Part shown: positions 16,078 through 24,931 of the stretch, piece by piece
Position numbering within the stretch: the stretch's first letter is position 1
How the letters are laid out: each line of letters opens with the position of its first letter
From: Prevotella sp.
Lineage (GTDB): Bacteria > Bacteroidota > Bacteroidia > Bacteroidales > Bacteroidaceae
Length of the DNA: 42,702 bases
Direction of reading: 5' to 3'
Assembly (NCBI GenBank): GCA_017509155.1
Contig: JAFWQE010000162.1
Location: forward strand, 1 to 42,702
Position numbers and translations under genes: made by a program
The notes under the pieces: model-generated
Database searches by the model: none
Seen by the model: only the letters and a program-made list of their open reading frames with translations
Told to the model about the DNA's origin: nothing

Positions 16078-19000
16078 TTAGATACCAAGACGTACGGTGA
16101 ACGTAATCTGCTTAGGCATAGGAGTGGCCACACCACCTGAGTTGACGAACTCAGGATCCTGTCCGTTGAGCTTGTCGTCGGCATAGATGAGGAACAGGTT
16201 GGTGGCGTCCAGTTTCAGCGATGCTGTAGAGAGTCCGATCTTGTTGGTGAAAGAATGCGGCACGTCGTAGGTCAGCGAGATGTCCTTCATGCGGATGAAA
16301 CCACCGTCGGCCACGCGTGCGGTCGAGTAGTTGTAGGCATTGTAGGCATAGCCCAGCTGGTTGTTGTTGTAGTACTGGCGCACACTGGCGATGGTGGGAA
16401 TGTCGGTGATCTTCTCGTCACCGGGCACCACCCAGCGGTTCTTGAACTCCTTAGGCATGGCGCTCATGTCGCTGTAGCCGGCAGAGAACTGCGGGTCGAG
16501 ACGCACCTTGTTGCCGAACGAATAGGTGATGAACACGTTCAGTCGCCAGTTCTTCCAGGTGAACATGTTGTTCAGACCACCGGTGATGGTGGGCTCTGTG
16601 GGACCTTCATAGACCAGGAAGCCGAGCTTTTCATACTCCTGGAAGTAGATGTCGCTCACCACATGGTCGTTGTCTTCGTTCAGGAAGGTGGGCAGACCTT
16701 CGTCGTTCAGGCCCATGAACGGGATGCTGAACAGAGCCGAACGCGGATAGCCCACGCGGAAGTGGTCGCTGCTGGTTCCGGTGATAAGGTTGATGACGTT
16801 CGAGCGGCTCTCCAGGTCGGTAATCTCGTTCTTCGCATAAGAGAAGGTCAGGTCGCTTGTCCAGTTGAAGTCCTTTGTCTGGATGTTCTTCGTGGAAAGC
16901 GTAGCCTCGTAACCGCTCGACTTCATGGTTGCCACGTTGGCATACTTGGTGAGCACGCCGCCGGCACCCTGCGTCTTGATGGTTCCAATCAGGTCGTAGT
17001 TGTTACGCCAGTAGGCATCGAAGGCCAGGTTGATGCGGTTGTGCAGGAAACCGAGTTCCACGCCGACGTTGAACTCCTTCTTCTTCTCGTAGGTGAGCTC
17101 GGTGTTGGCAATGTTGCTCATGTAGATGCCCTGCTCCTGCTGCTCAGCCACGGGGCGCCAGATGTTGTAAGAGTAGAAGATAGGCCGTGCATTCGACACG
17201 AACGAGGGCACGCGGTCGGCGGTGAGCGAGTAGCTCAGGCGCAGCAAGGCGTGCGACAGCTTGTAGTCGGTGTTCTCCATCCACTTCTGCATCCATGCCT
17301 CCTCGTGGGCGTTCCATGCTGCCGACACGTTCCATGTGGGCAGCCAGCGCGAGCTGCGGCTCTTTCCCAGTCCGTTGGTTCCTTCGTAGCGGCCGGTCAT
17401 GTTCAGCGTATAGCGGCCCTTGTAGGAATAGCTTCCGCTGAGGAAGTAGGCGAGGTTGCGCGTCCACGACTTGCTACCGCTCCACAGCGTCGTGCCTTCT
17501 TCCTTGGCCTGCTTGTAGAAGTCGGAGTTGGGGATGTGCAGGCGGGCGTTCTCATAGTCCACGCCATACTGTCCCTCATACTGAGCCTCACGCTCCACCT
17601 TGTTGGCTTCCATACCGCCAAAGAGGTTCATGATGTGGGTGTCGTGCCAGATCTTGTTGAACTGAGCCGTTGCACGGAACTGCAGCTGCTCCATCGTATT
17701 GTCGTCGCGGATGAAGATACCGCCGACGGGCATCACGGAGATAGGCTGCGAGTTGGGTTTGTCGGGGTCCTGATAGAGGTACGGGTTGCTGTACATTCTG
17801 TTCGGGTCGCCCACACCGGCGCGGTAGGCCTCAGCCATGTTAGAGTGGTTCAGGATGATGTGTTCCTGACGGCTGGTCACCGTGCGATAGGCGCCCATGG
17901 CGTGCAGCTCGAGTCCCATGACGGGCTTCCAAGTGGCCTCGGCCTGGTATTTCATGTCGTTGATGGCGAGGTCGATGTAGTTGTTGTCGAGCTCGTCGAA
18001 GATGTTGAACGGAGCATAGTTGCGCGTGTAGATCTGGTTGGGATCAAGCGTGCGCGACGTGTTCATGGCATAGCTGTAGGGGTTGATGTCGAACGAACGG
18101 TTCACAGAGCCGCTCACCACGTCGGTGCTCTGGCTCAGTGTGCCCGGTGCCTGCTGCTTACGCCAGCTGTTGTTGGTGAGCAGGCTGACGCTGAGTTTCT
18201 TCGACAGGTTGAACGTGGCGTTCATGTTGGCCGTGTAGCGCTCCACCTTCGAGTCCTTGGTCCATCCCGGGTCGTTGATGACCGAGACAGATGCGTAGAG
18301 GTTGGCCTTCTCCGTACCAGTGGAAATGCTCACCGAGTGGTTCTGCATGATGTTGTCCTTGAAGAGCAGGTCAAACCAGTCGGTGTTGCGGAACTCAGCC
18401 TGCTGCAGGTAGGCGTTCATGGCAGCGTCGGTGTAGGGCAGTCCGAACTGTCCCGAAGTCTCGTCGTAGCGCGCAATCAGGTTGTACATCTTACCGTAGA
18501 GACCTGCCGTGCTACCGTTGGCCAGTGCCGAGAATTCCAGCCATCCCTTGGCGGCCATCTCCTTGTAGATACCCATCTGCTCCTGCGAGTTCGAGATGTT
18601 GTAGTTCCTGTAGCTGGGTTTCAGACGATAGGTAAACTCGCCTGTATAGTTGATGCTGCTGCGTCCGGCCTTACCACGCTTGGTGGTGATGACCACCACA
18701 CCTGCCATGGCGCGTGCACCATAGATGGAGGTGGCCGAGCCGTCCTTCAGAATCTGGAAGCTCTCTATGTCGTCGGCACTCAGACCGGAAATGGCGTTTG
18801 AGATCAGCGTCACGGCGTCACCGCTCGACAGGTCGTCGGCGCTCACGTCGACAGCATCCTCCTGAATCACACCATCGATGACCCACAGGGGCTTGGAACT
18901 ACCGTAGATGGAGGTGGCACCACGCACGCGGATCTTCGGCGCCGTACCGAACGTACCCGACACATTCTGCACCGACACACCGGCTGCGCGTCCTTCCAGC

Positions 19001-19422
19001 GCACGGCTCACGTCGGCCACACCGTCGAGTTTCGTCTTTTCGGCGTCCACCTTTGTGGCAGCACCGGTAAACAATCGCTTGTCCATCTTCTGCATACCGG
19101 TGACAACCACCTCGTCCAGTTGCTGCGAAGTGCCGTCGGGTTGCAGGGTGATCTTCATGTTCTGACCACCTTTCACGGTCACTGTTTTCATTCCGATAAA
19201 GCTAATGACAAGCTGCGGGTTCTTCTGACTCGTGGTCAGCGTGAACTGTCCGTCAATGTCTGTAGCTACACCTTGTCTCGTACCTTTCACCAGAACAGAC
19301 GCACCAATCACCGGTTCGCCATCTTCAGACGATACGACTGTACCAGACAAAGTTGTCTGAGCCAATGCCGCTCCCAGCGAGAGGAGCAGGCAAGCTAATG
19401 TAAAAATCAGTCTTCTTCTCAT
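16078..19422 (-). CDS. SusC/RagA-family TonB-linked outer-membrane transporter
   Basis: 1114 residues, signal peptide MRRRLIFTLACLLLSLGAALAQ. Next comes a carboxypeptidase-regulatory-like domain (TTLSGTVVSSEDGEPVIGAS, about 23-100), the TonB box region LDEVVVTGMQ (about 102-111), the plug with IRVRGATSIYGSSKPLWVIDGV and the SusC signature ADDIESFQILKDGSATSIYGA, then the 22-strand barrel ending in ITFTVRLGI. No extra STN domain. Active import across the outer membrane powered by TonB-ExbBD. It is the first gene of the operon and has a near-perfect promoter about 65 bases upstream. A long open frame on the opposite strand is a shadow. Confidence 0.96.
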   Translation of the reverse strand: MRRRLIFTLACLLLSLGAALAQTTLSGTVVSSEDGEPVIGASVLVKGTRQGVATDIDGQFTLTTSQKNPQLVISFIGMKTVTVKGGQNMKITLQPDGTSQQLDEVVVTGMQKMDKRLFTGAATKVDAEKTKLDGVADVSRALEGRAAGVSVQNVSGTFGTAPKIRVRGATSIYGSSKPLWVIDGVIQEDAVDVSADDLSSGDAVTLISNAISGLSADDIESFQILKDGSATSIYGARAMAGVVVITTKRGKAGRSSINYTGEFTYRLKPSYRNYNISNSQEQMGIYKEMAAKGWLEFSALANGSTAGLYGKMYNLIARYDETSGQFGLPYTDAAMNAYLQQAEFRNTDWFDLLFKDNIMQNHSVSISTGTEKANLYASVSVINDPGWTKDSKVERYTANMNATFNLSKKLSVSLLTNNSWRKQQAPGTLSQSTDVVSGSVNRSFDINPYSYAMNTSRTLDPNQIYTRNYAPFNIFDELDNNYIDLAINDMKYQAEATWKPVMGLELHAMGAYRTVTSRQEHIILNHSNMAEAYRAGVGDPNRMYSNPYLYQDPDKPNSQPISVMPVGGIFIRDDNTMEQLQFRATAQFNKIWHDTHIMNLFGGMEANKVEREAQYEGQYGVDYENARLHIPNSDFYKQAKEEGTTLWSGSKSWTRNLAYFLSGSYSYKGRYTLNMTGRYEGTNGLGKSRSSRWLPTWNVSAAWNAHEEAWMQKWMENTDYKLSHALLRLSYSLTADRVPSFVSNARPIFYSYNIWRPVAEQQEQGIYMSNIANTELTYEKKKEFNVGVELGFLHNRINLAFDAYWRNNYDLIGTIKTQGAGGVLTKYANVATMKSSGYEATLSTKNIQTKDFNWTSDLTFSYAKNEITDLESRSNVINLITGTSSDHFRVGYPRSALFSIPFMGLNDEGLPTFLNEDNDHVVSDIYFQEYEKLGFLVYEGPTEPTITGGLNNMFTWKNWRLNVFITYSFGNKVRLDPQFSAGYSDMSAMPKEFKNRWVVPGDEKITDIPTIASVRQYYNNNQLGYAYNAYNYSTARVADGGFIRMKDISLTYDVPHSFTNKIGLSTASLKLDATNLFLIYADDKLNGQDPEFVNSGGVATPMPKQITFTVRLGI

Positions 19423-19486
19423 AAAAAACTATATTTTATTTTTATTATTACGCTTAGAAATCGATAGGGTGTGACAATTCAATTTG

Positions 19487-19518
19487 CAAATGTACACGTT
19501 TTTTTTTCATTGAGCAAA
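19487..19518 (-). promoter_or_regulatory. promoter of the susC operon
   Basis: Minus-strand TTTG (19515-19518), 20-base A-rich spacer, TACATTTG (19487-19494). This is a complete match to the Bacteroidota housekeeping consensus and lies about 65 bases upstream of the susC start. No sigma/anti-sigma pair is encoded nearby. Confidence 0.85.
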
Positions 19519-19778
19519 TTATTTGCAAAAAAAGTGAAAAAAAGAACAAACGCGCGGTCGCCAAGGTGAATACCGTAAGTAATCGCGCTGTTTTTACGGC
19601 AAAATGGTTTTACGCTGGCTTTCGGAAGTTGTGGGAATCAGGGGTTCTCTGCAAGCAAAACGTCCAAGGACCGTTGACCTTGGCCGAGCGCAGGGGTTGC
19701 AGGAATTGCAGACGTCAGCACATCTGCTCTGTTTGAAGAGTCTAGCGCCAGAAATCTGCCAGATAAAAGCAGTTTAAA

Positions 19779-19909
19779 CGGCAGATTTTTGAAACAAAAA
19801 CGGCAGATTTCTGAAACAAATCCAATGGAATCGTTCAACGAAGTCAATGGAATCGTTGAACAAAACCAATGGAATCGTTGAACGATTTCAATGGATTTGT
19901 TTCTCGAAA
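19779..19909 (+). repeat. 22-bp x 4 repeat array, locus 2, with extra 22-bp leader units
   Basis: CGGCAG-type units start at 19779 and 19801 (22 bp apart, each reading CGGCAGATTT-N-TGAAACAAA). They are followed by four units at 19822, 19844, 19866 and 19888 (22 bp apart) beginning YCAATGGA. The fourth is again the GGATTTGTTTC variant, followed by TCGAAA. Lies in the 725-base gap between the divergent susC and the secreted-protein gene at 20148, 400 and 238 bases from their starts. Apart from promoters and this array the gap (19423-20147) holds no gene. Confidence 0.88.
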
Positions 19910-20011
19910 ATGGCGGTTTAGGTGCCTGAGAATGGCGGTTAGGCGGCCTGAAACTGGCGTGTTCAAGCCATCACAATTGCACCGCAGAATGCAAGAAAAA
20001 CGGCAAAACGC

Positions 20012-20042
20012 TTGCAAATGTAAACAAATATGACTACCTTTG
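20012..20042 (+). promoter_or_regulatory. promoter of the 20148-22486 gene pair
   Basis: TTG at 20012-20014, 20-base spacer, TACCTTTG at 20035-20042; start codon 105 bases downstream of the box. Confidence 0.8.
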
Positions 20043-20147
20043 CAGCAACAACACTCCATCTCTGCAACCATAGCATGCCGCAAGCAGCTGGAAGTTGAGC
20101 GAATGCAGGACTGAATTCATCACCTTTATTTATCAATAGAACAAACC

Positions 20148-21191
20148 ATGAAGAAAATCTTACTATCACTGCTGTTGCTGTTGGCAGGGCTGACAGCACA
20201 GGCCCAGACCACACTCGTGGCCACACTCATCGACACTGAGGGCAACGTTGAGGGCACCTTCTATGGCGCCGATGCACTGAAAGATGCCCACACTTCGGCC
20301 TCCCATGGCTACACCATTGTTCTCTCACCTGGACAGTTCAATGCCGGCTTTACGTTCAACAAGCTGATCACCATTCGTGGCGCCGGCATGACCGATGTGC
20401 CGGAGAAAAGCATCCATTCCACCGTGCTCAACGGCATTCCGACATTCTCTTTTTCCCCTTCACTGCAGGAGTATTCTACCACCAGCTACCGTCTGAAGCT
20501 GGAGGGAGTGTGCATTCGGGAGCGCATTAATTTCGCCAACAACTGCGGACTGAAAGACGCGCAGTTCCTGAAGTGCTGCATTAGCGACATGAGTTACTTC
20601 AGCGCCAATATTGGGTGGACAAACGTGAGCTTCGTAGACTGCTACATTCTTGGACATATCAACATTCCCAACAACAGCTCCGTTTCGTTCTACAACAGCG
20701 TCATCAAGCTGATTTCCAGTAAAACACAATCGTCCACCGTGTTCATGATGAACTGCGTGGCCAAGCTGAACGGAGGCGATGGCTGGACCCCAGGCATCGT
20801 GCAGGGCCAGCTGTGCAACAGTTTCCTGCTGAACGGGATGCTTGACTACTATCCGCCTGCATCGGTTGACTGCCAGAACTGCTACAGCACCAACTCAGAC
20901 ATGTTCGTCAACCAGACGGGCCAGTCGAACACAGCACTTTCGGTTGGCATCAACACCATCTTTGCAAACTTCGACGGCACGAACTGGACCGACACCTACG
21001 ACTTCTACAAACTGACCACCGGAGCCGCCGGAACGCTTCTGGGCGGCGACGGAAAGCAGATGGGCATCTACGGCGGTCTGGTACCTTTCAGCCCGCTCAC
21101 CTCTGCACCACAGGTCACCAAGTTCGAAGCACCGGAGTCCACCACCAACGGAATACTCCCCGTCAGCATCAAAGTGGAGATGCCACAATGA
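20148..21191 (+). CDS. secreted protein of unknown function, possible right-handed beta-helix
   Basis: 347 residues, signal peptide MKKILLSLLLLLAGLTAQAQ. I do not recognise a named family. The middle (about 95-230) reads as short repeated strands with stacked Asn, Cys and Ser, such as ANNCGLKDAQFLKCCISD, VSFVDCYILGHINIPNN and VSFYNSVIK, which is how right-handed parallel beta-helix proteins look. No pectate-lyase-like catalytic cluster is evident. It lacks the C-terminal tail seen on other secreted proteins here. The next gene starts 68 bases later on the same strand and both are probably read from the 20012 promoter. Confidence 0.8.
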   Translation: MKKILLSLLLLLAGLTAQAQTTLVATLIDTEGNVEGTFYGADALKDAHTSASHGYTIVLSPGQFNAGFTFNKLITIRGAGMTDVPEKSIHSTVLNGIPTFSFSPSLQEYSTTSYRLKLEGVCIRERINFANNCGLKDAQFLKCCISDMSYFSANIGWTNVSFVDCYILGHINIPNNSSVSFYNSVIKLISSKTQSSTVFMMNCVAKLNGGDGWTPGIVQGQLCNSFLLNGMLDYYPPASVDCQNCYSTNSDMFVNQTGQSNTALSVGINTIFANFDGTNWTDTYDFYKLTTGAAGTLLGGDGKQMGIYGGLVPFSPLTSAPQVTKFEAPESTTNGILPVSIKVEMPQ

Positions 21192-21259
21192 GCATAACAG
21201 GCTCATTCTCTGATTCTTCTGATTCGTCATTACAAATAGTTACTTAAGCTGTACGAATT

Positions 21260-22486
21260 ATGCATGACAAAAGAACAATCATACTGACGCTGATAGCGGC
21301 ACTGTTCACCTCCACCATGCAGGCACAATACCAATACCGCTACTGGTTCGACCAAGACGCGCCGACGACGGTTGCCGGCTCGGGCAGCGGCACGTGGAAC
21401 GTCAACGCGCGCAACTTGGCCGAAGGCTTCCACACGCTGAGGATGATGGTGAGCGAGAACGGCTCCAATGTGTGGAGCTCACCGCGCACGCTCTATTTCG
21501 TCAAGGCTCCCGCCGCAGCCGACCTTCAGCCCATGACCTATGTGGCATCGGTTGACGGGCGCGTGGTGGGGCGCGGCACCGTGAACGCCAGCAACGGCAC
21601 GGCTGTCATCAATGTCGACGTGAACGATGTGGCCAACGGCTTCCACTGCCTGAACATGGTGCTGCTCACCAAGCACGGAGTGGCCGCAGACACGAAGTCG
21701 GCCTATTTCTGGAAACGGCCCACAGGCGGCAACCACATCATCAGATATGAATACTGGCTCAACGACGGAGAGAACATGCACGTGCAGGAGGTGGCATCGA
21801 CCGACAATCCATTCCTGCTCGACATTTCGCTCGACCTGGGCGACGAGGTGTTCAGCTCGCGGCGCTACGCCTTTGCAGTGGTCGACAACAAGGCCTACGC
21901 CTGGGCCAAGAACAAGCTCACGGTGCGCTTCTTCGACGTGGACCATCAGTCGGTGGAGGTATCTAAAGACGTGATCGACTTCCGCGTGGGTGGTCTGATT
22001 ACAGGTCCCTATATTGGCTGGGCAAGCTTCGAGCCCGTCATCGCGGGAACGCCGCAGACGGTGGCCGAGCCTGCACCTAACACCATCCACTGGTTCCAGA
22101 CCTACGTCAACAAAGGCGACTCCATCACGCTCACAGCCAGCCGCGCCTGCATGCTGGAAGCATACGCGCCCGACGGCACTGAGGTGTATGCCACCGACAA
22201 CGGAACCCGGACCGACGGCTTCCGCGCAAAGGTTTCGGGCACGCACTATGTCGCCCTGCACGACGTGGCCGTGCAGAACGGCAGCGGCGTAACGCTCACC
22301 ATCACCCTCGTAGAAGAGCAGAATATGCCCACGGAAATCAGCACAACCGACAACGACAGCCAGCTGCTGCGCACGGAGACCTTCGCGCCTGATGGCACGC
22401 AAGTGAGCAACGATGCCGGCGGACTGCGCATCATCCGAAAGACCTACGAGGACGGAAAGGTCAGCGTGGAAAAGAGAAGGAAATAG
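21260..22486 (+). CDS. secreted repeat protein of unknown function
   Basis: 408 residues with a signal peptide (…IILTLIAALFTSTMQAQ). The N-terminal ~220 residues contain three degenerate ~60-70-residue repeats: YQYRYWFDQD … GFHTLRMMV … TLYFVK; a weaker second ending FHCLNMVLL … SAYFWK; and IRYEYWLNDG … SRRYAFAVV. The C-terminal half (about 250-360) looks like a beta-sandwich (GDSITLTASRACMLEAYAPDG … GTHYVALHDV). The end, TETFAPDGTQV … IIRKTYEDGKVSVEKRRK, resembles another type of Bacteroidota C-terminal tail. Probably surface-exposed; function unknown. The neighbour upstream is likely co-expressed. Confidence 0.82.
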   Translation: MHDKRTIILTLIAALFTSTMQAQYQYRYWFDQDAPTTVAGSGSGTWNVNARNLAEGFHTLRMMVSENGSNVWSSPRTLYFVKAPAAADLQPMTYVASVDGRVVGRGTVNASNGTAVINVDVNDVANGFHCLNMVLLTKHGVAADTKSAYFWKRPTGGNHIIRYEYWLNDGENMHVQEVASTDNPFLLDISLDLGDEVFSSRRYAFAVVDNKAYAWAKNKLTVRFFDVDHQSVEVSKDVIDFRVGGLITGPYIGWASFEPVIAGTPQTVAEPAPNTIHWFQTYVNKGDSITLTASRACMLEAYAPDGTEVYATDNGTRTDGFRAKVSGTHYVALHDVAVQNGSGVTLTITLVEEQNMPTEISTTDNDSQLLRTETFAPDGTQVSNDAGGLRIIRKTYEDGKVSVEKRRK

Positions 22487-22521
22487 CAAGAAGTCCGTGT
22501 GAGTACGCGGCACGACATGAT

Positions 22522-22566
22522 AGGAGTTCAAGAGTCTCAGGCTTCTGCGACTCTTGGGCTCCTTTC
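22522..22566 (+). terminator. terminator after the 20148-22486 operon
   Basis: AGGAG-TT-CAAGAGTC (22522-22536) pairs with GACTCTTG-GG-CTCCT (22549-22563) around a 12-base loop, followed by TTTCT. It lies 35 bases after the stop, immediately before the orphan tail. Confidence 0.7.
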
Positions 22567-22656
22567 TGGAAGCTCATCGACGGAAAGAAACTCAATGGTC
22601 AGCCGAAGGCCAAAGGGGTGTACTTCAGGAATGGACGGAAAGTTGTTGTTAAGTGA
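22561..22656 (+). pseudogene. orphan C-terminal tail fragment of a lost secreted protein
   Basis: Frame starting at 22561 encodes FWKLIDGKKLNGQPKAKGV then YFRNGRKVVVK and a stop at 22654-22656. This matches the tails of the LRR protein (WYTIDGRKLDGVPTAKGVYV…) and of the M6 protease (WHMLDGRTLSARPTKAGVYV…) far better than chance. No start codon or gene body precedes it, and the upstream gene ends in another frame 70 bases earlier with its own tail. It is the remnant of a deleted tailed protein gene or of a gene replacement. Confidence 0.8.
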
Positions 22657-22666
22657 AGTTTAGTCG

Positions 22667-22699
22667 TTTGGGAGTTCTCTACTGCAGAGAACTCCCAAA
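22667..22699. terminator. bidirectional hairpin between convergent units
   Basis: Perfect 14-bp arms TTTGGGAGTTCTCT and AGAGAACTCCCAAA with a 5-base loop, between the orphan tail and the stop of the GH51 gene. T-tracts are short, so termination strength is uncertain. Confidence 0.65.
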
Positions 22700-22705
22700 C
22701 TCCTA

Positions 22706-24682
22706 TTAGAAACGGTATACGGCGAATGTCTTTGCCGGAACGCTGGTCTTCAGAACGTTGCCCTGCACTTCGCTGGCAGGCACGTCTTTGGTCTGAGGCA
22801 CCACGGCGTTCTTCTTTTCAATGGTGTTTTCGGCGCGCGGGTTGTCGGCATGCAGCGTCGTCACCTTGCCGTTGCCCAGGGTCTTGATGCCCTTGAAGGT
22901 CAGCTCGATGGCCTGCGGCTGGTCGCTGGTGTTCACTATCTTCACGATGTAGCCCTTGGTCTTGGCGTCGTAGGTGGCCGAGGCGCAGAGGCCGTCCTGT
23001 CCGGTCACGGGCTTCTTGCCTTCGGTCAGCGGGAGCACGTGTGTCCCGGGGTTCTGGCCGTAGAGCTGCTGAACGTAGTAGTTGGGGGTGCGCACGGTGG
23101 TCATGTTGTCCATCCAGATGAGGTCGGGACGCCACTGCCAGCCCTCCACATGCGAGAACAGCGGGGCGTAGGTGGCCATGTGCACGATGTCGGCGTTGCG
23201 CTCGAAGCCCGTCATGACGGCAGCCTCGGCGAGTGCAGCCTCAAAAACGTTCTTGCCCGTAGGACTAGCTGGGTTGGCATCGATGTGGCAAGCATATTCG
23301 CCGGCGAACACCTTCGGGCCTTTGCGGTTGTAGTTGTCGTATCGCGTAACGTTCTCCATGAACCACTGCGGCGAGCGATAATAGTGCTCGTCCACGAGGT
23401 CGGCCTTCAGGCGGGTCATCTGTTCCCATCCGTAAGTGAACTGCTTTCCGTCCTTGTCGTCGGGACTTGGGCCGCTGGTGCCCACTATCTTCATCTTCGG
23501 ATATTTGGCGCGAATGGCGGCGATAAACTTCTCCAGACGCTCGGGATAGAGCGGTCCCCACTGCTCGTTGCCGATGCCTATCTGCTGCAGGTTGAACGAC
23601 TCGGGATGACCCATCTGTGCGCGCAGGGCGCCCCACTTGGTGTCGGTGGAGCCGTTGGCAAACTCTATGAGGTCGAGCGCATCGTCGATGTAGGGCTGCA
23701 GGTCGTCAACAGCCACGTGGCACTGTGCTGCGTTCTCGTCGGGATTCTGGAACTGGCAGGCCAGACCGCAGCTCAGAACGGGCAGTGCCTGTGCGCCAAT
23801 CTCCTCGGAGAGCAGGAAGAACTCGTAGAAGCCAAGTCCGTAGCTCTGGTAGTAATTGGGATAAAGGCGATGGGGGAAAGTGTAGTTCCAGCGGTTCTCA
23901 TTGAGCGGACGGTTCTCGGCCGGTCCGACAGAATTCTTCCACTGATAGCGCGAACCCAGGTCGGTGCCTTCGACAATACAACCGCCCGGAAAGCGGAAAA
24001 CACCTGGGTGCAAGTCCTTCAGATCCTTCACGAGGTCGGCCCTGAGCAGTCCCTTCCATGCGTCCTGCGGGAAGAGGCTTACGTGGTCGAGGTCGACGCC
24101 TTTCTGGCCTTCCAGGTAGACGCGCATGTAGCCCTTGGCGTCGGTTTTTGGCGATTCCAGCGTGGCAGTATATTTCTTCCACTCTCCACCCTTGATGGCG
24201 ATGCCCTGCTTGGCCATCACCTCGTTGTCGCTGCCAATCAGCTCTACGCGGATGCGGGCGTCGGCGCCGTCGTTGGTACGTGCATAGACGGAGAAGTCAT
24301 ACTTCATGCCCTTCTTCAGACCTATGCCGAAGAAACCGCGGTTCTCCAGTCCGGTGAACTTGTCGCGGTGGCCGCTTCCCTTGAGCGATGCGTAGTGCGG
24401 ATTGCGCTCAAAAGCAGGTTTCTGGTCCTTCACTTCCACCTGTCCGAAAGTGTTCCAGCCCATCAGTCGCTGCGGGAACTCAAACGAGCGGTTCTCCACC
24501 AGCTCGGCATAGAGGCCACCATCGGCACCGAAGTTGATGTCTTCGAAGAAGATTCCGTACATAGTGGGCTGAATGGGCGCCCCCAGTTTCTTGGCCTGCA
24601 CCGTCATCTGGTGCTGCGCGCTGGCCGACAATGTGGCCATGGCTGCCACGGCCATCGTGGCAAGGATTCTCATTTTCCTCAT
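22706..24682 (-). CDS. GH51 alpha-L-arabinofuranosidase, secreted
   Basis: 658 residues with a signal peptide (…MAVAAMATLSASAQ). An N-terminal strand region (MYGIFFEDINFGADGGLYAELVENRSFE) is diagnostic for GH51. A CBM-like jelly-roll (about 90-210, FTGLENRGFFGIGLKKG … DLDHVSLFP) is followed by the (beta/alpha)8 barrel with acid/base E373 (GIGNEQWG) and nucleophile E462 (VFAGEYACH), and a C-terminal beta-sandwich. Removes terminal arabinofuranosyl side chains from arabinan or arabinoxylan. Not linked to the SusC/SusD operon, which is on the other side of a convergent pair. A minus-strand TACATTTG box at 24729-24736 drives it. Confidence 0.95.
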   Translation of the reverse strand: MRKMRILATMAVAAMATLSASAQHQMTVQAKKLGAPIQPTMYGIFFEDINFGADGGLYAELVENRSFEFPQRLMGWNTFGQVEVKDQKPAFERNPHYASLKGSGHRDKFTGLENRGFFGIGLKKGMKYDFSVYARTNDGADARIRVELIGSDNEVMAKQGIAIKGGEWKKYTATLESPKTDAKGYMRVYLEGQKGVDLDHVSLFPQDAWKGLLRADLVKDLKDLHPGVFRFPGGCIVEGTDLGSRYQWKNSVGPAENRPLNENRWNYTFPHRLYPNYYQSYGLGFYEFFLLSEEIGAQALPVLSCGLACQFQNPDENAAQCHVAVDDLQPYIDDALDLIEFANGSTDTKWGALRAQMGHPESFNLQQIGIGNEQWGPLYPERLEKFIAAIRAKYPKMKIVGTSGPSPDDKDGKQFTYGWEQMTRLKADLVDEHYYRSPQWFMENVTRYDNYNRKGPKVFAGEYACHIDANPASPTGKNVFEAALAEAAVMTGFERNADIVHMATYAPLFSHVEGWQWRPDLIWMDNMTTVRTPNYYVQQLYGQNPGTHVLPLTEGKKPVTGQDGLCASATYDAKTKGYIVKIVNTSDQPQAIELTFKGIKTLGNGKVTTLHADNPRAENTIEKKNAVVPQTKDVPASEVQGNVLKTSVPAKTFAVYRF

Positions 24683-24728
24683 AGTCAGGTTTTATTATTC
24701 GTTATTAGAGATGTGGCAATATGACATG

Positions 24729-24736
24729 CAAATGTA
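24729..24736 (-). promoter_or_regulatory. -7 box of the GH51 promoter
   Basis: Minus-strand TACATTTG, 46 bases upstream of the start; no clear TTTG at -33, which may indicate a need for an activator. Confidence 0.65.
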
Positions 24737-24885
24737 CGAATAAAACCTGCATTATTGGTGGATTTTCCGAGAAAACAGGTGGATTTTATGCTTTTTTCAG
24801 ACTAAGCGGGGTCTGTCGGCAGAGAAGGGACTCGAGAAAACAGGACAGAACAATTGTAATACAAGTTGCAGGATACTACATTCAA

Positions 24886-24925
24886 GGCTTACAGGAGTCT
24901 CCTGCGCAGATGACTCCTGCAAGCC
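24886..24925 (-). terminator. hairpin downstream of the 24932 lipoprotein gene
   Basis: GGCTT-A-CAGGAGTC pairs with GACTCCTG-C-AAGCC around a 12-base loop, six bases beyond the stop. Without a T-tract, so termination is only probable. Confidence 0.55.
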
Positions 24926-24931
24926 CTAACA

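Noticed and set aside
16255-18801. 848-residue open frame antisense to susC
   Set aside because: It is the complement of a clear SusC; composition is Val/His-rich and has no motif. The same applies to the long antisense frames over GH51, GH2 and the M6 protease.
19638-20083. Short minus-strand frames over the repeats encoding peptides such as FNDSIGFV
   Set aside because: A 22-bp period cannot be a clean protein repeat (frame changes every unit), and no start or promoter fits; they are translated repeats.
22392-22656. Frameshift joining the 21260-22486 gene to the orphan tail
   Set aside because: The gene already ends with a plausible tail of its own, a terminator lies between, and no slippery sequence is visible. 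I call the tail an orphan.
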